From Coenobita brevimanus (taxonomy: Eukaryota > Arthropoda > Malacostraca > Decapoda > Coenobitidae): a stretch of DNA of 64,000 nt. Positions 20,892 through 32,125 of this stretch are shown piece after piece. A model generated the notes under the pieces. The model saw only the letters and a program-made list of their open reading frames with translations, was not told where the DNA came from and did no database searches. The DNA is taken from positions 12,752,872 through 12,816,871 of the forward strand of contig CM064713.1 in NCBI GenBank assembly GCA_032717465.1. The letters are read 5' to 3'. Position numbers and translations under genes: made by a program. Position 1 is the stretch's first letter. Every line of letters starts with the position of its first letter.

Positions 20892-23800
20892 TTCTTTAAC
20901 TGAGTTAACTGAACCTGCTTTGAGGGGTAACTTAAATTCTCATGATGGAGCTCCTCTTTTGAGCAGTAACGTGGGTGACACTCTCAAGAGTTCATGTGCT
21001 AATTTCCTGTCTGATGGTTTTGTCAGTCCTCTGGACAGTAATGACAGGAAATCAGTTCAAATATATCGTGATACAGGTGTTTGCCAATCCCTTATGCTGA
21101 CCAGTGTTCTAGGCTCTAATGTTAATTCCTCTGATGAAACTGTAATCTTACAAGGTGTAGGGAATAATTACTTCTCTGTCCCTCTGTGCAGAGTGAATTT
21201 AGAGTCTGGTTTTGTTAATGGTTCCGTTATGGTTGGGTTGGTTGAGACACTCCAAATGTCAGGTGTAACTTTCTTACTTGGAAATGATATTAGTGGAAGT
21301 CAAGTGTGTCCAGCTCCTCAGTTGTCTAGTGAGCCAGTGGCTGCGACCCAGGATTGTGATGTCCCTGATGTGTTCCCTGCATGTGCTGTCACTAGGGCTA
21401 AGTCTAAAGTTACTGGTGATTTAAAGGATAATGATGATGATGATGTTATCCTAGCTGACACTTTTCTTGCTAATTTGGACCACTCACCAGATGAGGCAGT
21501 ACCCCGTAGTGTTGATAATTTGTCTCGTCAAGAGTTGGTTGAGTTGCAGGTTGTTGACCCTGAGTTGAAAGGTCTTGCTAACTCTGCTTGCAGTGAGGAA
21601 GAGTCAACTGGTGCTTCTACTTGTTATTATATAAAGTCAGGAGTACTTATGAGGAAGTGGAGATCCCCAACAGCATCAGCCGACTGTGAATGGGAGGTTG
21701 TACATCAAGTTGTCATCCCTCGTGTTTGTAGGCAGGATATCATTAGAGTGGCTCATGATTCCAGTTTGGCAGGACACCTTGGAGTGAGGAAGACTGTGGC
21801 ACGCATTTTGAAACACTTCTACTGGCCAGGTATCTTCAGGGATGTTTCCTGGTATTGTAAGTCTTGTCACACCTGTCAAGTTGTGGGGAAGTGTAATCAG
21901 ACCGAAAAGGTTGCACCTCTAGTTCCCATTCCTCCTTTTGAGGCGCCTTTCACCTGTGTGTTGGTGGATATTGTGGGCCCTCTTCCTAAGACTTCTTCAG
22001 GATTTTCTTATGTGTTGACCCTGATTGATATGGCTACTCGTTATCCTGAAGCCATTCCACTTAGAAATATCTCAGCAAAGAACGTGGTTAAGGAAATGCT
22101 AGGGTTCTTCATAAAGTTTGGTCTGCCCAAGGAGGTACAGTCAGACCGGGGAAGTAATTTCATGTCAAATGTTTTCAAGCAGTCTCTGAAAGAGTTGGGC
22201 ATCACCCAGATCACGTCTTCAGCTTACCATCCTCAGACCCAAGGAGCGTTGGAGAGATATCATCAAACACTCAAATCGATGCTCAAGAAATACTGTTTGG
22301 AACATCAGAAAGACTGGGATAAAGGTCTTCCACTCGTCGTATTTGCCGCAAGAGAATCTCCAAGTGAATCACTGGGCTTCTCACCTTTTGAACTACTGTT
22401 TGGCCATGAAGTAAGAGAACCCCTTAAGCTACTCAAGGAATGCTGGCTGTCGGAGGAAGATGACGTCAACCTGCTGGAGTATGTGATGAAGTTCAAAGAA
22501 CGGCTGTCCACTGCTTTACAGCTGGCGAGAGAGAATTTAGGAGCTGCTCAGGAGAAGATGAAGACTTGGTATGATAAGAAGTCCAGGTTACGCCACTTTC
22601 AGCCAGGAGATCAGGTTCTGATTCTGCTACCAGTGCATGGGCAACGTCTTCAAGCCAAGTTTAGTGGTCCTTATTTCGTGGAGAAGAAACTCAGTGATGT
22701 CAACTATGTCATTGCCACACCAGATTGTAGAAAGAACAAGCAACTTTGTCACATCAACATGCTAAAGTTATATCACAGGTGGGACGAAAATAATCCAGTC
22801 TGCACTGTAGCTGTTCCACCCGAGTCTGCAAGTGAAGCTCTCCCATGCAGCATGAGCCTGAGTGATAGTTTGGGGAAGAATCCTGATATCATGAATGACC
22901 TCCAGACTAAGCTTTCTCATCTAGCTCCCGAGGAAAGGCAGGAGTTTTCGGCATTACTGCAGGAGTACCCGGAAGTGTTCCGTGCCACTCCAGGAAGAAC
23001 CTCTGTGTTGATGCATGATGTCGATGTTGGAGACGCAAAGCCAATTAAACTGCCTCCTTACCGTGTGAACACAGTGAAAGTTCCTCTCATCGAGAAGGAG
23101 CTTGGCTACCTGTTGGACCACAAGATGATTGAGCCCTGTCAGAGCGAGTGGAGTTCTCCTGTCACTCTAGTCCCTAAGCCGGGTGGGTCACAGCGGCTTT
23201 GCATTGACTACAGACGTGTTAATCAGATAACCAAAACAGACACTTACCCTCTCCCTCGCGTGGAAGATTGCATAGACAAGATCGGAAAGGCTAGGTACAT
23301 AAGTAAGTTTGATTTGTTAAAGGGATACTGGCAAGTACCTATGACTGAACGTGCTAGGGAGATCTCATGTTTTGTAACACTAGGAAAGACTTTTGCATGT
23401 TCTGTAATGCCATATGGCATGAAGAATGCACCAGCCACATTTCAGAAGCTCATGAATGTTGTAACAGAGGGTTTGGCAGGGTGTGTTGTTTATATTGATG
23501 ATGTATTAATCTTCAGTGACAACTGGAAAGATCACCTATGCCATGTCAGTAAATTTCTTGAGCGTCTGGTTCATGCTAATCTTGTAGCTAGTTTATCAAA
23601 GTGTGAGTTTGGTCAAGCTAAAGTTCAGTACCTTGGGTATGTAATTGGTGATGGACATGTTGCACCACCAGGAGCTAAGGTTCAGGTTATAAGTGATCTT
23701 CCCAGACCTAAAAGTAGGAAAGAGCTACAAAGATTTTTGGGAATGGTAGGTTATTACAGGAGATTTGTTCTTAACTTTTCAATTCTTGTATCACCACTTA

Positions 23801-24294
23801 CAGACCTACTGAAAAAGGGAGTTAAATTTGTCTGGACCGATAACTGTGAATCCTCTTTCAACAAACTTAAAGCTATCCTATTAAGTCAGCCAGTGCTCGC
23901 TACTCCAAATTTTGCTAAGCCTTTTAAGATGGCTGTTGATGCAAGTGATACAGGAGCTGGGGCTGTTTTGCTGCAAGAGGATGATCAGGGTATTGAACAT
24001 CCTGTATCTTATTACAGTAAGAAGTTCACTCCACCTCAAAAGAACTACTCAACTATTGAGAAAGAGCTTTTGGCCTTGATTTTGGGTTTACAGCATTTTT
24101 CATTTTATTTGTGTTCTGGTTTTGACCCCATAGTCATTTATACCGATCATAACCCACTGAAATTCCTTAGTAAGTTTAAAGATAAAAATCAGAGATTGAC
24201 AAGATGGAGTCCACTTCTTCAGGAGTATTCATTAGACATACAACATGTCAAGGGGAAAGAAAATGTTATTGCAGATTGCTTATCTAGACTTTAG
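20869..24294 (+). CDS. pol: Gypsy Pol with order protease-integrase-RT-RNase H (Gmr1 type)
   Basis: The frame is open from 20869 with no early ATG (the apparent start at 20878 is TTG). It is therefore probably made as Gag-Pol by a +1 shift in the 23-nt overlap with gag. Domains, counted from 20878: protease YRDTGVC near residue 64; integrase zinc site HDSSLAGH...CKSCHTC at 292-333; DDE positions in VLVDIVGP (361), QSDRGSNF (421) and GALERYHQ (457); RT from about 725, with YIDDVLIF near 872; RNase H with MAVDASDTG near 1019 and YTDHNPL near 1088. All catalytic residues look present. About 1140 residues, complete. The integrase-first order is the oddity. Confidence 0.95.
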   Translation, partial: CPPLSSHNSLTELTEPALRGNLNSHDGAPLLSSNVGDTLKSSCANFLSDGFVSPLDSNDRKSVQIYRDTGVCQSLMLTSVLGSNVNSSDETVILQGVGNNYFSVPLCRVNLESGFVNGSVMVGLVETLQMSGVTFLLGNDISGSQVCPAPQLSSEPVAATQDCDVPDVFPACAVTRAKSKVTGDLKDNDDDDVILADTFLANLDHSPDEAVPRSVDNLSRQELVELQVVDPELKGLANSACSEEESTGASTCYYIKSGVLMRKWRSPTASADCEWEVVHQVVIPRVCRQDIIRVAHDSSLAGHLGVRKTVARILKHFYWPGIFRDVSWYCKSCHTCQVVGKCNQTEKVAPLVPIPPFEAPFTCVLVDIVGPLPKTSSGFSYVLTLIDMATRYPEAIPLRNISAKNVVKEMLGFFIKFGLPKEVQSDRGSNFMSNVFKQSLKELGITQITSSAYHPQTQGALERYHQTLKSMLKKYCLEHQKDWDKGLPLVVFAARESPSESLGFSPFELLFGHEVREPLKLLKECWLSEEDDVNLLEYVMKFKERLSTALQLARENLGAAQEKMKTWYDKKSRLRHFQPGDQVLILLPVHGQRLQAKFSGPYFVEKKLSDVNYVIATPDCRKNKQLCHINMLKLYHRWDENNPVCTVAVPPESASEALPCSMSLSDSLGKNPDIMNDLQTKLSHLAPEERQEFSALLQEYPEVFRATPGRTSVLMHDVDVGDAKPIKLPPYRVNTVKVPLIEKELGYLLDHKMIEPCQSEWSSPVTLVPKPGGSQRLCIDYRRVNQITKTDTYPLPRVEDCIDKIGKARYISKFDLLKGYWQVPMTERAREISCFVTLGKTFACSVMPYGMKNAPATFQKLMNVVTEGLAGCVVYIDDVLIFSDNWKDHLCHVSKFLERLVHANLVASLSKCEFGQAKVQYLGYVIGDGHVAPPGAKVQVISDLPRPKSRKELQRFLGMVGYYRRFVLNFSILVSPLTDLLKKGVKFVWTDNCESSFNKLKAILLSQPVLATPNFAKPFKMAVDASDTGAGAVLLQEDDQGIEHPVSYYSKKFTPPQKNYSTIEKELLALILGLQHFSFYLCSGFDPIVIYTDHNPLKFLSKFKDKNQRLTRWSPLLQEYSLDIQHVKGKENVIADCLSRL

Positions 24295-24345
24295 ACAGAT
24301 TGTTTTAGAGTAATAAGAAATTTCCTTTGTAAATTTCTTTTTCTT

Positions 24346-24355
24346 TGTGGGGAGG
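24346..24355 (+). other. Gypsy polypurine tract
   Basis: GTGGGGAGG directly precedes the 3' LTR. It is the expected plus-strand primer site. Confidence 0.8.
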
Positions 24356-25141
24356 TGTTACATAGCCTATGATTTCATCATCCTTTGTGTAATTTTAACG
24401 CACAGTATGCTGCATGTTTGATCACGAGCGTATTCTGCCGCAGTCCCCCCCTTCTACCGTTATAGTAGAGTAAGTCGTTCTTTCTGTTGTTCAGAGCGGG
24501 ATTGTCAACTCTTTGTCCCCATGGCTTCATTTGCGTGTCCTTCTTACAAGTTGTATCAAGTTCTGCTGGCCCCTATATAATGAGCTCAGTCTCTGCATCA
24601 TTGCCACTTAGATCTACTCCTCATTTTGTTCACATCTCTGTCCTCCCCTGTACAGTTATTATTGTGAGTGCTCAGGAAGTCTCCAACCATCTAGCAGCTG
24701 TGTAACTTGAGTATAAGTGTTATTGCATTTTGTTCTTGTACTGTATAACCTAGGTTGTTAATTTGTAGGCCTAGTGAGGTTTTTGTAATTTATGTAGGAT
24801 TCATTTTGTCAGCCAGTTTTAATAATATTTTGTATCTGTAATAATTTATCTTGCATTAACTGAGCATTACCCAGTGTATTTTCATTTTATCTGGGCTGAC
24901 TTAGATAAATTTACTCATGCTAATTTCGTGTTAATAGAGGCTATTGCAGTTAACCATATATTTAACCTTTTTTTGCCATTACATTATCCTTATGAGTCCT
25001 GAATGTTTTGTTGTTAGTTTGAGCATTAAACTTTAACTTGTAATTTTACCTAACTCTTTTATTTTGAACCTGGACCTTTACGGGACAGTAGTGATTTTTA
25101 GTATTCTCACTTAAAGTGTACATTATCTTTCTCTGTTCCGT

Positions 25142-25145
<4 letters not shown>
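24356..25145 (+). repeat. Gypsy 3' LTR (complete, 790 bp)
   Basis: TGTTACATAG to CCGTAACA. TATATAA lies at 24574-24580, and an ATTAAA polyadenylation-type hexamer lies near 25024. It serves as the intact reference for the split 5' LTR. Confidence 0.95.
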
Positions 25146-25177
<32 letters not shown>

Positions 25178-25221
25178 GTCTATCTATCTTTCTATATACC
25201 GGTATATAAATGTATACATAC

Positions 25222-25311
<90 letters not shown>
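25146..25311. repeat. (AT)n microsatellites, right flank of Gypsy
   Basis: Two long AT runs (about 25146-25173 and 25227-25311) are separated by a TCTA-rich spacer. Poly-Tyr/Ile frames here are repeat translations. Confidence 0.93.
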
Positions 25312-25313
<2 letters not shown>

Positions 25314-25319
25314 TCAACA

Positions 25320-25735
25320 ACCATTGTGCGTCTAATACCAAATAAAGGCCTCCTCCAAACTTGTCCACGAATTCCTTGACTGAGCCAGTCTCAGCCATGT
25401 TTTGCCTGCAAATTTTTCCATATCATCTCTCCACCTCCTGCCTGGCCTTTTTTCTACAACACATACTCTTTCTTGAGGTCCAGTCAGGTGGCCTTTTGCT
25501 AAATTAGTTATCCGTTATTCTCGCTACTTGACCTGCCCATCTCCATTTCTGTTCTTTTTTTTTTTTCCTTCTATAATGCCAATGACTTCTGTCTGCTTCC
25601 TCATCCAACATTATCTTTTCCTGTCTCTTAAAGATAATCCCAAAAGTGACCTTTCCATTGCTCTTTGAGAACAGATTCGCTGAGTTTCCATCAATTTTGT
25701 CAGTTTCCAGGGCTGACAACATTATTTTTTTTATG
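25320..25735 (-). pseudogene. LINE RT C-terminal remnant (RTE/CR1-like)
   Basis: The minus-strand translation reads KWRWAGQVARITDN, followed by basic residues and RQEVERWYGKICRQ. This resembles the WAGHVARM and RRP-RW-D-I terminal region of many LINE polyproteins. It ends at the AT microsatellite, as RTE-type elements with simple-sequence tails do. Only the last part of the protein is present. Clade uncertain. Confidence 0.5.
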
Positions 25736-27051
25736 CATGAAAGAAGGAACCAAAGGCCAGGAGCCCGCAAACCGTTCCTTCAAAGGAAAAAAAAGAACTA
25801 CAAATGAGAGCCAAATTCAAGATCCGTTCATATCGAGATGCCTGGATACACTGCGTGTGAAAGACTGGAGATTATAGGAAGCAGGAAATACAGACAGAGG
25901 GAGACGGTTCCAGAGCTGACCTGTTGCATAAATGAAGGACTGGAAGTAACAGTTATCTCTTGCATTTGAGAGCTGGACAGAAAAGAGATGAAAGTTTGTT
26001 GCTAGAACCCTTTGTAGAGGTGGAGGGATGCAAGTGGACAGTTCAGAGGAGCATTGACTATAGAAGTAGCGATAGAAAAGAGATAAAGATGTACCAGTGC
26101 TGGGAAGAGACAGAGGTTGAAGGGAGCCAGTAAGAGAAGGTGAGTTAATGAGACAAAAAGCCTTTAACTCTACCTTGTTGAGAAGAGCTGTATGTTAGGA
26201 GCCTCCCCACACATGAGAGTTGTACAGTACTCTGCACAGGGACGAATGAAACCTGTGTACAAAGTCAACAACTGTGCAGGGTTACAGAAGGCACAGAGTT
26301 GGCTTAGCGCACCTAATCTCTTGTAAGCAGATTTTACGCAAGAGATAATATGTTCTTTCCGAGATAAGTCCCGAGAGAATGAAAACCCAAGTATGTTTAA
26401 AGATGATGTAGAATTGAGCTGGATATTATAAAACATTAGTGGGTACTCCGATGGAAGACTTTTATAGGTTGATAGTGTAAGAACTGAGTTTTTGACGCAT
26501 TTTTATATTATGATTACTTTTAGCCCTGTCAGAGAAACGAGCCAAGTAAAAAATTAGGTGTGCCATAGCCTCATCTCTTGTTAGTCGAAGTAACTGCTGG
26601 GATGGATGTTGCGGGAAGCAAATGGAATTGTGAAAGATGGATTCATCAGCACATGAGTGGATAGGGTTAGATGTACAACTAACAAGGCCATTGATTAATA
26701 AAAGGAAGAGAATTTGTAACAGGTCAGAGCCATGAGGAACACCACTACTGATAGATGTAGCAGAAAAAAGGTGGCCGTCTAGAACAGCAGCTATAGAATA
26801 ACCAGAAATGAAGCTAGAGTTGAAAGCACAGACAGAAGGATGGAAACCGTAAGAGGGAAGTTTGGAAATTAAAGATATATGCCAGACGCGATCGAAAGCC
26901 TTTGAGTTGTCAAGTGCGATGGCAAAGCTTTCGTCAGTGTCCGGAAAGGAGGATGACCAGGAGTCTGAAAGGTAGGTGAGAAGATCGCCAGTGGAGCATC
27001 GCTGATGGAACGTATACTGACTATCAGAAAGAATTTTGATAGGAAAGATAC

Positions 27052-27084
<33 letters not shown>

Positions 27085-27262
27085 TTTACGAACAGACCCG
27101 AAAACTTTTGAGATACACGATGTTAAGCAACTGGGCAATAGTTAGAGTGTTGGGAATGGTCACCCTTCTTTGGGACTGGCTGAATGAGAGCAAACTTCCA
27201 GCAAGAAGGGAAGATATAAGTTGATTGACAAAGAGAAAAGAGTTTACTAGACAGGGTGTAAG
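25736..27262 (-). mobile_element. Jockey-like LINE copy J2, 3' half
   Basis: The same family as J1 (1225-3597) in opposite orientation. Readable parts are the terminal LINE region (FNIQLNSTSSLNILGFSFS near 26400), an HSCADES catalytic-box relic near 26670 and RT entry blocks near 27140. A TTA microsatellite (27053-27085) lies in the coding region. The frame is broken many times. The element continues at 31160 after the LTR insertion, with TAAG repeated on both sides. Confidence 0.85.
27053..27085. repeat. (TTA)n microsatellite
   Basis: About 11 TTA/ATT units inside the LINE J2 RT region. They are absent from the matching part of J1. Confidence 0.93.
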
Positions 27263-27616
27263 TGTGGTAAAGACTACATATTATATAGATAGATAGATAA
27301 ATAGATAGATAGAAGCAGGGAGTCAGATGATGAGAGGTGTTGTGTCTGCGAGAATCGAGCAGTGCTAAACATGCTTACACACTCTGACGCGAGGAATGCT
27401 TGAGACAGCGTCTAGTGGCAATATACTCACATACACACATGCTTACACACAGGCTGCGTGAACTTTCCATCCACGAGGAACACACGTGACACACCCCTAC
27501 TACACCAGAATTTAGGAAAGAGAGCTCAGACGGAGATTAGCCACAGAAGAGGGAGGAGGAGAAGGAGACAGGCAGGAGGTCAAGAAGAGGGATGACCCAA
27601 ATGTCACTACATGACA
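27263..27616 (+). repeat. Left LTR of LARD-like element (354 bp, internally deleted)
   Basis: The first 285 bp match 30556-30840 closely. The rest is shorter than the right LTR but ends in the same TGTCACTACATGACA block. The part with the AATAAA signal of the right LTR is missing. Confidence 0.85.
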
Positions 27617-27632
27617 TTTGGTAGCAGCGAAC
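27617..27632 (+). other. Candidate primer-binding site of LARD-like element
   Basis: TTTGGTAGCAGCGAAC lies directly after the left LTR and contains TGG at position 3. The tRNA is not identified. Confidence 0.5.
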
Positions 27633-29340
27633 GTATACGAACCTCGTCTACGAATCAACATTAAATTCCTACAAAATATCAAGATTAAAAACAAGAATAT
27701 CTCTCTCTCAATCAACAACACAACCATCTCCTGACGCTTCTCTCCATCCAGCCCCCTCCGTCTCCCAGATCATCATGCTGATGCAGAGGTCAAGAGATCA
27801 CACGACGCCTTGCAAGTAGTTTAACAAAATATTGATACAATATTGCAATTTCTACGACGAATCAGCGAACTACAACCATCTACAATCAACTACAATTAAC
27901 AACTCTACGTCGTCTGTATAATCTTCTACAGGCACCTACAAGAAGCGGCAGTCTTCATCCTACAACGAGTAAATCACAAGAAAAAAGGACCAAGAATACA
28001 TCAAGAAAGAAAGAAAACAAACAAACAAACAAACAAACAAACGAAGAGTGAGAGACGACTCACAACTCATAACCACCAGACCTCACCCTCCTCTCTCTGC
28101 TACATCCACCCAACCCCCACCGCTTACGCAGGTGTGAAGAGGTCAATACACGCAGCAAAACACCAAGTCCATATTCACAACTCGTCTTACCCGTCTTCAC
28201 TCAAGTTACTCATCGCTACTCATTCACTCACCACAGCTACCAGTGTGGGAAGCCGACGTCACCATGTGCTGAGACGACAGCACGCCAATCAACCCGCGAA
28301 GGACAATGCTATCACCACGTGCAGCACCACTCACACCATTTCCCACCACGGCAAAAATTAGTGAGTTACATAGTTACTTCATTTATACAATACACAGTGA
28401 TAGACAATAAGCTTCTGCACAAACATATAAAACGTGCTGTATAGTTACAGCTTAAATACACATACCTACTTCAATTATCTTCATAATTCAATCATTAAAT
28501 ACTTGCACCAACAATAAATATTCTACACTGTATATATTCATTCATTTATTATAACATTTATTTACTGCCAACGAGTGTTACCATTTATACCTACATAAAA
28601 TACGTGTTTCATATATACAACTATACATTAGTACATCTACAAAGTGATAAAGAAAATATACCATCACAGTTACTCAGTGAGCGATTAAAAGAACTGTATT
28701 AAACATTTATTAATTAAAGCTACCTAGTGGAAACATATAAATTAAGTTACAAGGTTAACTAGAGAAAAAAAAAAAAAAAAGGCCAACACAAATGCCGTTA
28801 GCAAGAATGAACATCTTCAACACAATCGTGAAGACAATGATTATCACACAGTGCTGACACACATATTACCCACGATAGGTACAGGTGAACAACAAGTCAG
28901 TGTGTATAGTTAATACTGTATATAGTGTATATATATTTTTTTTTTATATAAAATAACAAAATATGGGACTATATAATATCATTTTATACTCTCTGTGCAA
29001 TATAAACTAAACTTTAAAAAAGTATCCCAAGGAAATTAACCAGTAATTATGCAACCATGAACAAAATGGAAAAAGCGTACACAAGCAAAGAGAAACAAAC
29101 TATAGAAAATCAATACATACAAAAAAAAAAAAAAAAAGAAAGAAAGAAAGAAAGAAAAGTAAGAAAGAAAAAAAGAGAAATAGAGTAAGATCACATAACA
29201 AACAAATGAAAATAAGTGTAAGTGTTACTACATATGCCAAAATACCACATAAACTACAAAGAAAAAAGCAAATTGTGTCTCCACAAACAAGTGACATGGC
29301 ACATCATCACTATCATCGACCGCAGCATATGTTAGGACTG
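27633..29340. other. LARD interior, no gene seen
   Basis: A+T-rich sequence with an (ACAA)n tract at about 28014-28041, A runs at 28766-28781 and 29121-29137 and an (AAAG)n tract near 29137-29156. I find no coding evidence. Confidence 0.65.
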
Positions 29341-29343
29341 CAG

Positions 29344-30060
29344 TTATTACAATTATGTTACTCCATATTACAATAATGTAACTTTTATGTAACTTTAACT
29401 ACAATTATGTAACTATAAACAATACTACAAACAATATGTACCATTTCTGTGACAGTTGCATTAACAAGATGTAACCTTTATGTAACTTTAACTACAATAA
29501 TGTACTTACAAACGATATGTAACAATTATGTAACGACAAACGATTGCATTATGTTACACTAACTACAATTATGTACCTACAAACGATATGTAACAATTAT
29601 GTAACGACAAACGATTGCATTATGTTACACTTTGCCAATTATGTAACAGTTGCATTAACAAGATGTAACTTTTATGTAACTTTAACTACAATTATGTACC
29701 TACAAACGATATGTAACAATTATGTAACGACAAACGATTGCATTATGTTACACTAACTACAATTATGTACCTACAAACGATATGTAACAATTATGTAACG
29801 ACAAACGATTGCATTATGTTACACTAACTACAATTATGTACCTACAAACGATATGTAACAATTATGTAACGACAAACGATTGCATTATGTTACACTTTGC
29901 CAATTATGTAACAGTTGCATTAACAAGATGTAACTTTTATGTAACTTTAACTACAGTTATGTACCTACAAACGATATGTAACAATTATGTAACGACAAAA
30001 CAGTTGCATTAACAAGATGTAACTTTTATGTAACTTTAACTACAATTATAAGGCCAACAC
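29344..30060. repeat. Tandem array of 71-bp and about 124-bp units, rich in TTATGTAAC
   Basis: A 71-bp unit (for example from 29751 and again from 29822) alternates with a unit of about 124 bp that includes GTTGCATTAACAAGATG. Copies are nearly identical. ATTATGTAAC occurs about nine times and TTTATGTAAC about six times. The short frames here are translations of the repeat. There are no CRISPR-like spacers. Confidence 0.92.
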
Positions 30061-30555
30061 AATTATGCATAAACACAATATTTTGTAATAATTCATAAAA
30101 TGCTACAATTATGTAGTACCACAATGTTAGTACAATATTATAAGTCATACAATTATAGCACAATTCTGTATTACCAGTATCATCATACAAGTTAGGTGAA
30201 ATATTAGACATTACTAAAGTGATAACTCAAATATGTAATGTATAACCTAGCAGTATTACCATTGCACAATTATATGCGTACGTCTGTTGTACATGCACGT
30301 CTTACAAAGTGTTATACAACAACCATTGCATTTATTAAAATATGTATACAACTTGTTTAAATGTATTATTACTGAATAATCACTATTTACTATGAATATT
30401 ATATGTATACAATATTCATACAATTATGTTACTTTTACAATATTATGTATTTCACTTAATTAGCTTATAAGTTCATTATAATGTATATATAATATGTATT
30501 AATATGTTATGACCATTAAATGTCGATGGTACGCCATTTTCGCGCGACCGAGCAG

Positions 30556-31045
30556 TGTGGTAAAGACTACATATTATATAGATAGATAGATAAATAGATA
30601 GATAGAAGCAGGGAGTCAGATGATGAGAGGTGTTGTGTCTGCGAGAATCGAGCAGTGCTAAACATGCTTACACACTCTGACGCGAGGAATGCTTGAGACA
30701 GCGTCTAGTGGCCATATACACACATACACATATGCTTACACACAGGCTGCGTGAACTTTCCATCCACGAGGAACACACGTGACACACCCCTGCTACACCA
30801 GAATTTAGGAAAGAGAGCTCAGACGGAGATTAGCCACCGAACAGGCGAGAGAGAAGTAGACAGGCCTCAGAGGAGACAGGTGACGGGAGAAGGGCTTGGC
30901 AATTTGAGAGAGAGAGACAGATAGCGAGACAGGGAGGTAGCTACCCGGGACTTATACTCGTTCCGTGTGAGAGACTTGTTAATATTTCCAAGACAAATAA
31001 AAATAGTCCCATACTATTCTTTACCTCTCCTGTCACTACATGACA
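30556..31045 (+). repeat. Right LTR of LARD-like element (490 bp)
   Basis: TGTGGTAAAG to TGTCACTACATGACA. An AATAAA hexamer at about 30996-31001 may be the polyadenylation signal. The 114 bp between here and the TSD (31046-31159) are not matched in the left LTR and are unexplained. Confidence 0.85.
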
Positions 31046-31159
31046 AATGGGAAAGAAGATTAGCTACTTACGAAGCTACTCAAGTATAACAACCGCTCGT
31101 CCATAAGTCTAATATATATATATAACTTCTCTACAAGTAACTACAAAGTCTTTATGACA

Positions 31160-32125
31160 TAAGCACAGAAGCACATCTCTTGAGAACAACAGGAGGGACC
31201 CCATGAGGCCCACATGCCTTGTTAGTACTGAGGCCAGTAATGACAGAAAATACATCAGCTGAAAAAATGTTAATGTCAGCCATGAGAATGTCAGGTGAAA
31301 ATGATGGAGGAATAGCACTGGAATTGTCTAAGGTGGACTTAGGAGAGAGTCTGAGCAAAGAGTTCTGCTTTATTAGTAGAAGAAATAGCTACAGGGTCAT
31401 CAGAGCTGAAAAGAAGAGGGAAGAATGATTAGGTAAACTAGTTAGAAAGGTTTTTGGCAAGGTGCTAGAAAGAGCAGGAAGAATTTGAGTTGGAGAGTTC
31501 AGAGCATTTACTATGGATGAAATTATTTTTAGCAGATCAAAGAACAGACTTAGCACGATTCTGGGCAGAAGCATAAAAACGATGAGATTCAGGGGTTGGT
31601 TGGCTCTGATATCTTTTGTCGGCCTTCTTCATGCTGTGGACAGCATTAGAACAAGCATGATTAAACCACGGTTTCCTTGCATTAGTCAAAGGGTATGAGA
31701 AAGGAATGTATGCTTCCATGCCTGAGAGAATAACCTCTGTAATGCGTAAGGCACACTCAGATGGCTCTCGACCATGGAAGCAATAATCATTCCAGGGAAA
31801 ATCAAAGAAGTATTGCCTGAGGGACTCCCAGTCAGCAGCTCCAAAGTCCCACAACCGAATTTTTTTTTTTTTTTTTAGGTTCCACAGGCCATACTGGATT
31901 GATAGAACAAGGTAAGGTGATAAGGTTGTGACAGGAGCCCAACGGAGAGGAAAGATTAACAATGTAAGTAGAATGATTAGTTGTAAGGAAGAGGTCAAGT
32001 ATGATGGAACTCTCTCCCAGACAGTCAAGGATGTGGGTAGGGTGCTGTACAAGCTGCATTATATCATTAAGGATGGAAGAGATGTAGGCAGTAGGAAGAA
32101 AAATGTCACAGGGGTGATGACCTTG
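31160..32125 (-). mobile_element. Jockey-like LINE copy J2, 5' half
   Basis: It carries, in minus orientation, the end of the endonuclease, the linker and the start of RT. The blocks GAADWESLRQYFFDFPWND and NTNKACGPHGVPP match J1. An insertion of T residues at 31859-31876 disrupts the frame. The left end of homology is near 32125, so this copy is also 5'-truncated. Confidence 0.83.

Larger units (their letters stand above)
4628..25145 (+). mobile_element. Gmr1-like Ty3/Gypsy LTR retrotransposon (interrupted in its 5' LTR)
   Basis: LTRs start TGTTACATAG and end CCGTAACA. The 5' LTR is split into 4628-5404 and 19679-19697. A primer-binding site, gag, pol, a polypurine tract and an intact 3' LTR follow. 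Removing the BEL/Pao insertion gives an element of about 6.2 kb. The LTRs differ by eye at roughly ten positions in 780, so the insertion is fairly recent. Pol has integrase ahead of reverse transcriptase, the arrangement of Gmr1-type Gypsy elements and unlike ordinary Gypsy. Both genes are open end to end, so this copy may have been active until the BEL/Pao insertion split its 5' LTR. Confidence 0.93.
27263..31159 (+). mobile_element. Non-coding LTR element (LARD-like) inserted in LINE J2
   Basis: Direct repeats beginning TGTGGTAAAGACTAC lie at 27263 and 30556. TAAG is duplicated at 27259-27262 and 31160-31163, exactly where J2 is broken (compare J1 near 2060). A primer-binding-like TTTGGTAGCAGCG follows the left repeat, giving plus orientation. 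The 2.9-kb interior has no gag or pol, so it would depend on a partner for mobility. The superfamily is unknown. Confidence 0.82.

Noticed and set aside
25116..25398. Tyr/Ile-repeat open frames on both strands
   Set aside because: They are translations of AT microsatellites.
25504..25770. Minus-strand frame as a host gene
   Set aside because: The KWRWAGQVAR segment is LINE-like and the frame ends in a microsatellite.
29344..30060. Regular repeats that could suggest a CRISPR-like array
   Set aside because: Units are head-to-tail with no unique spacers, in animal DNA, and lie inside an LTR element.
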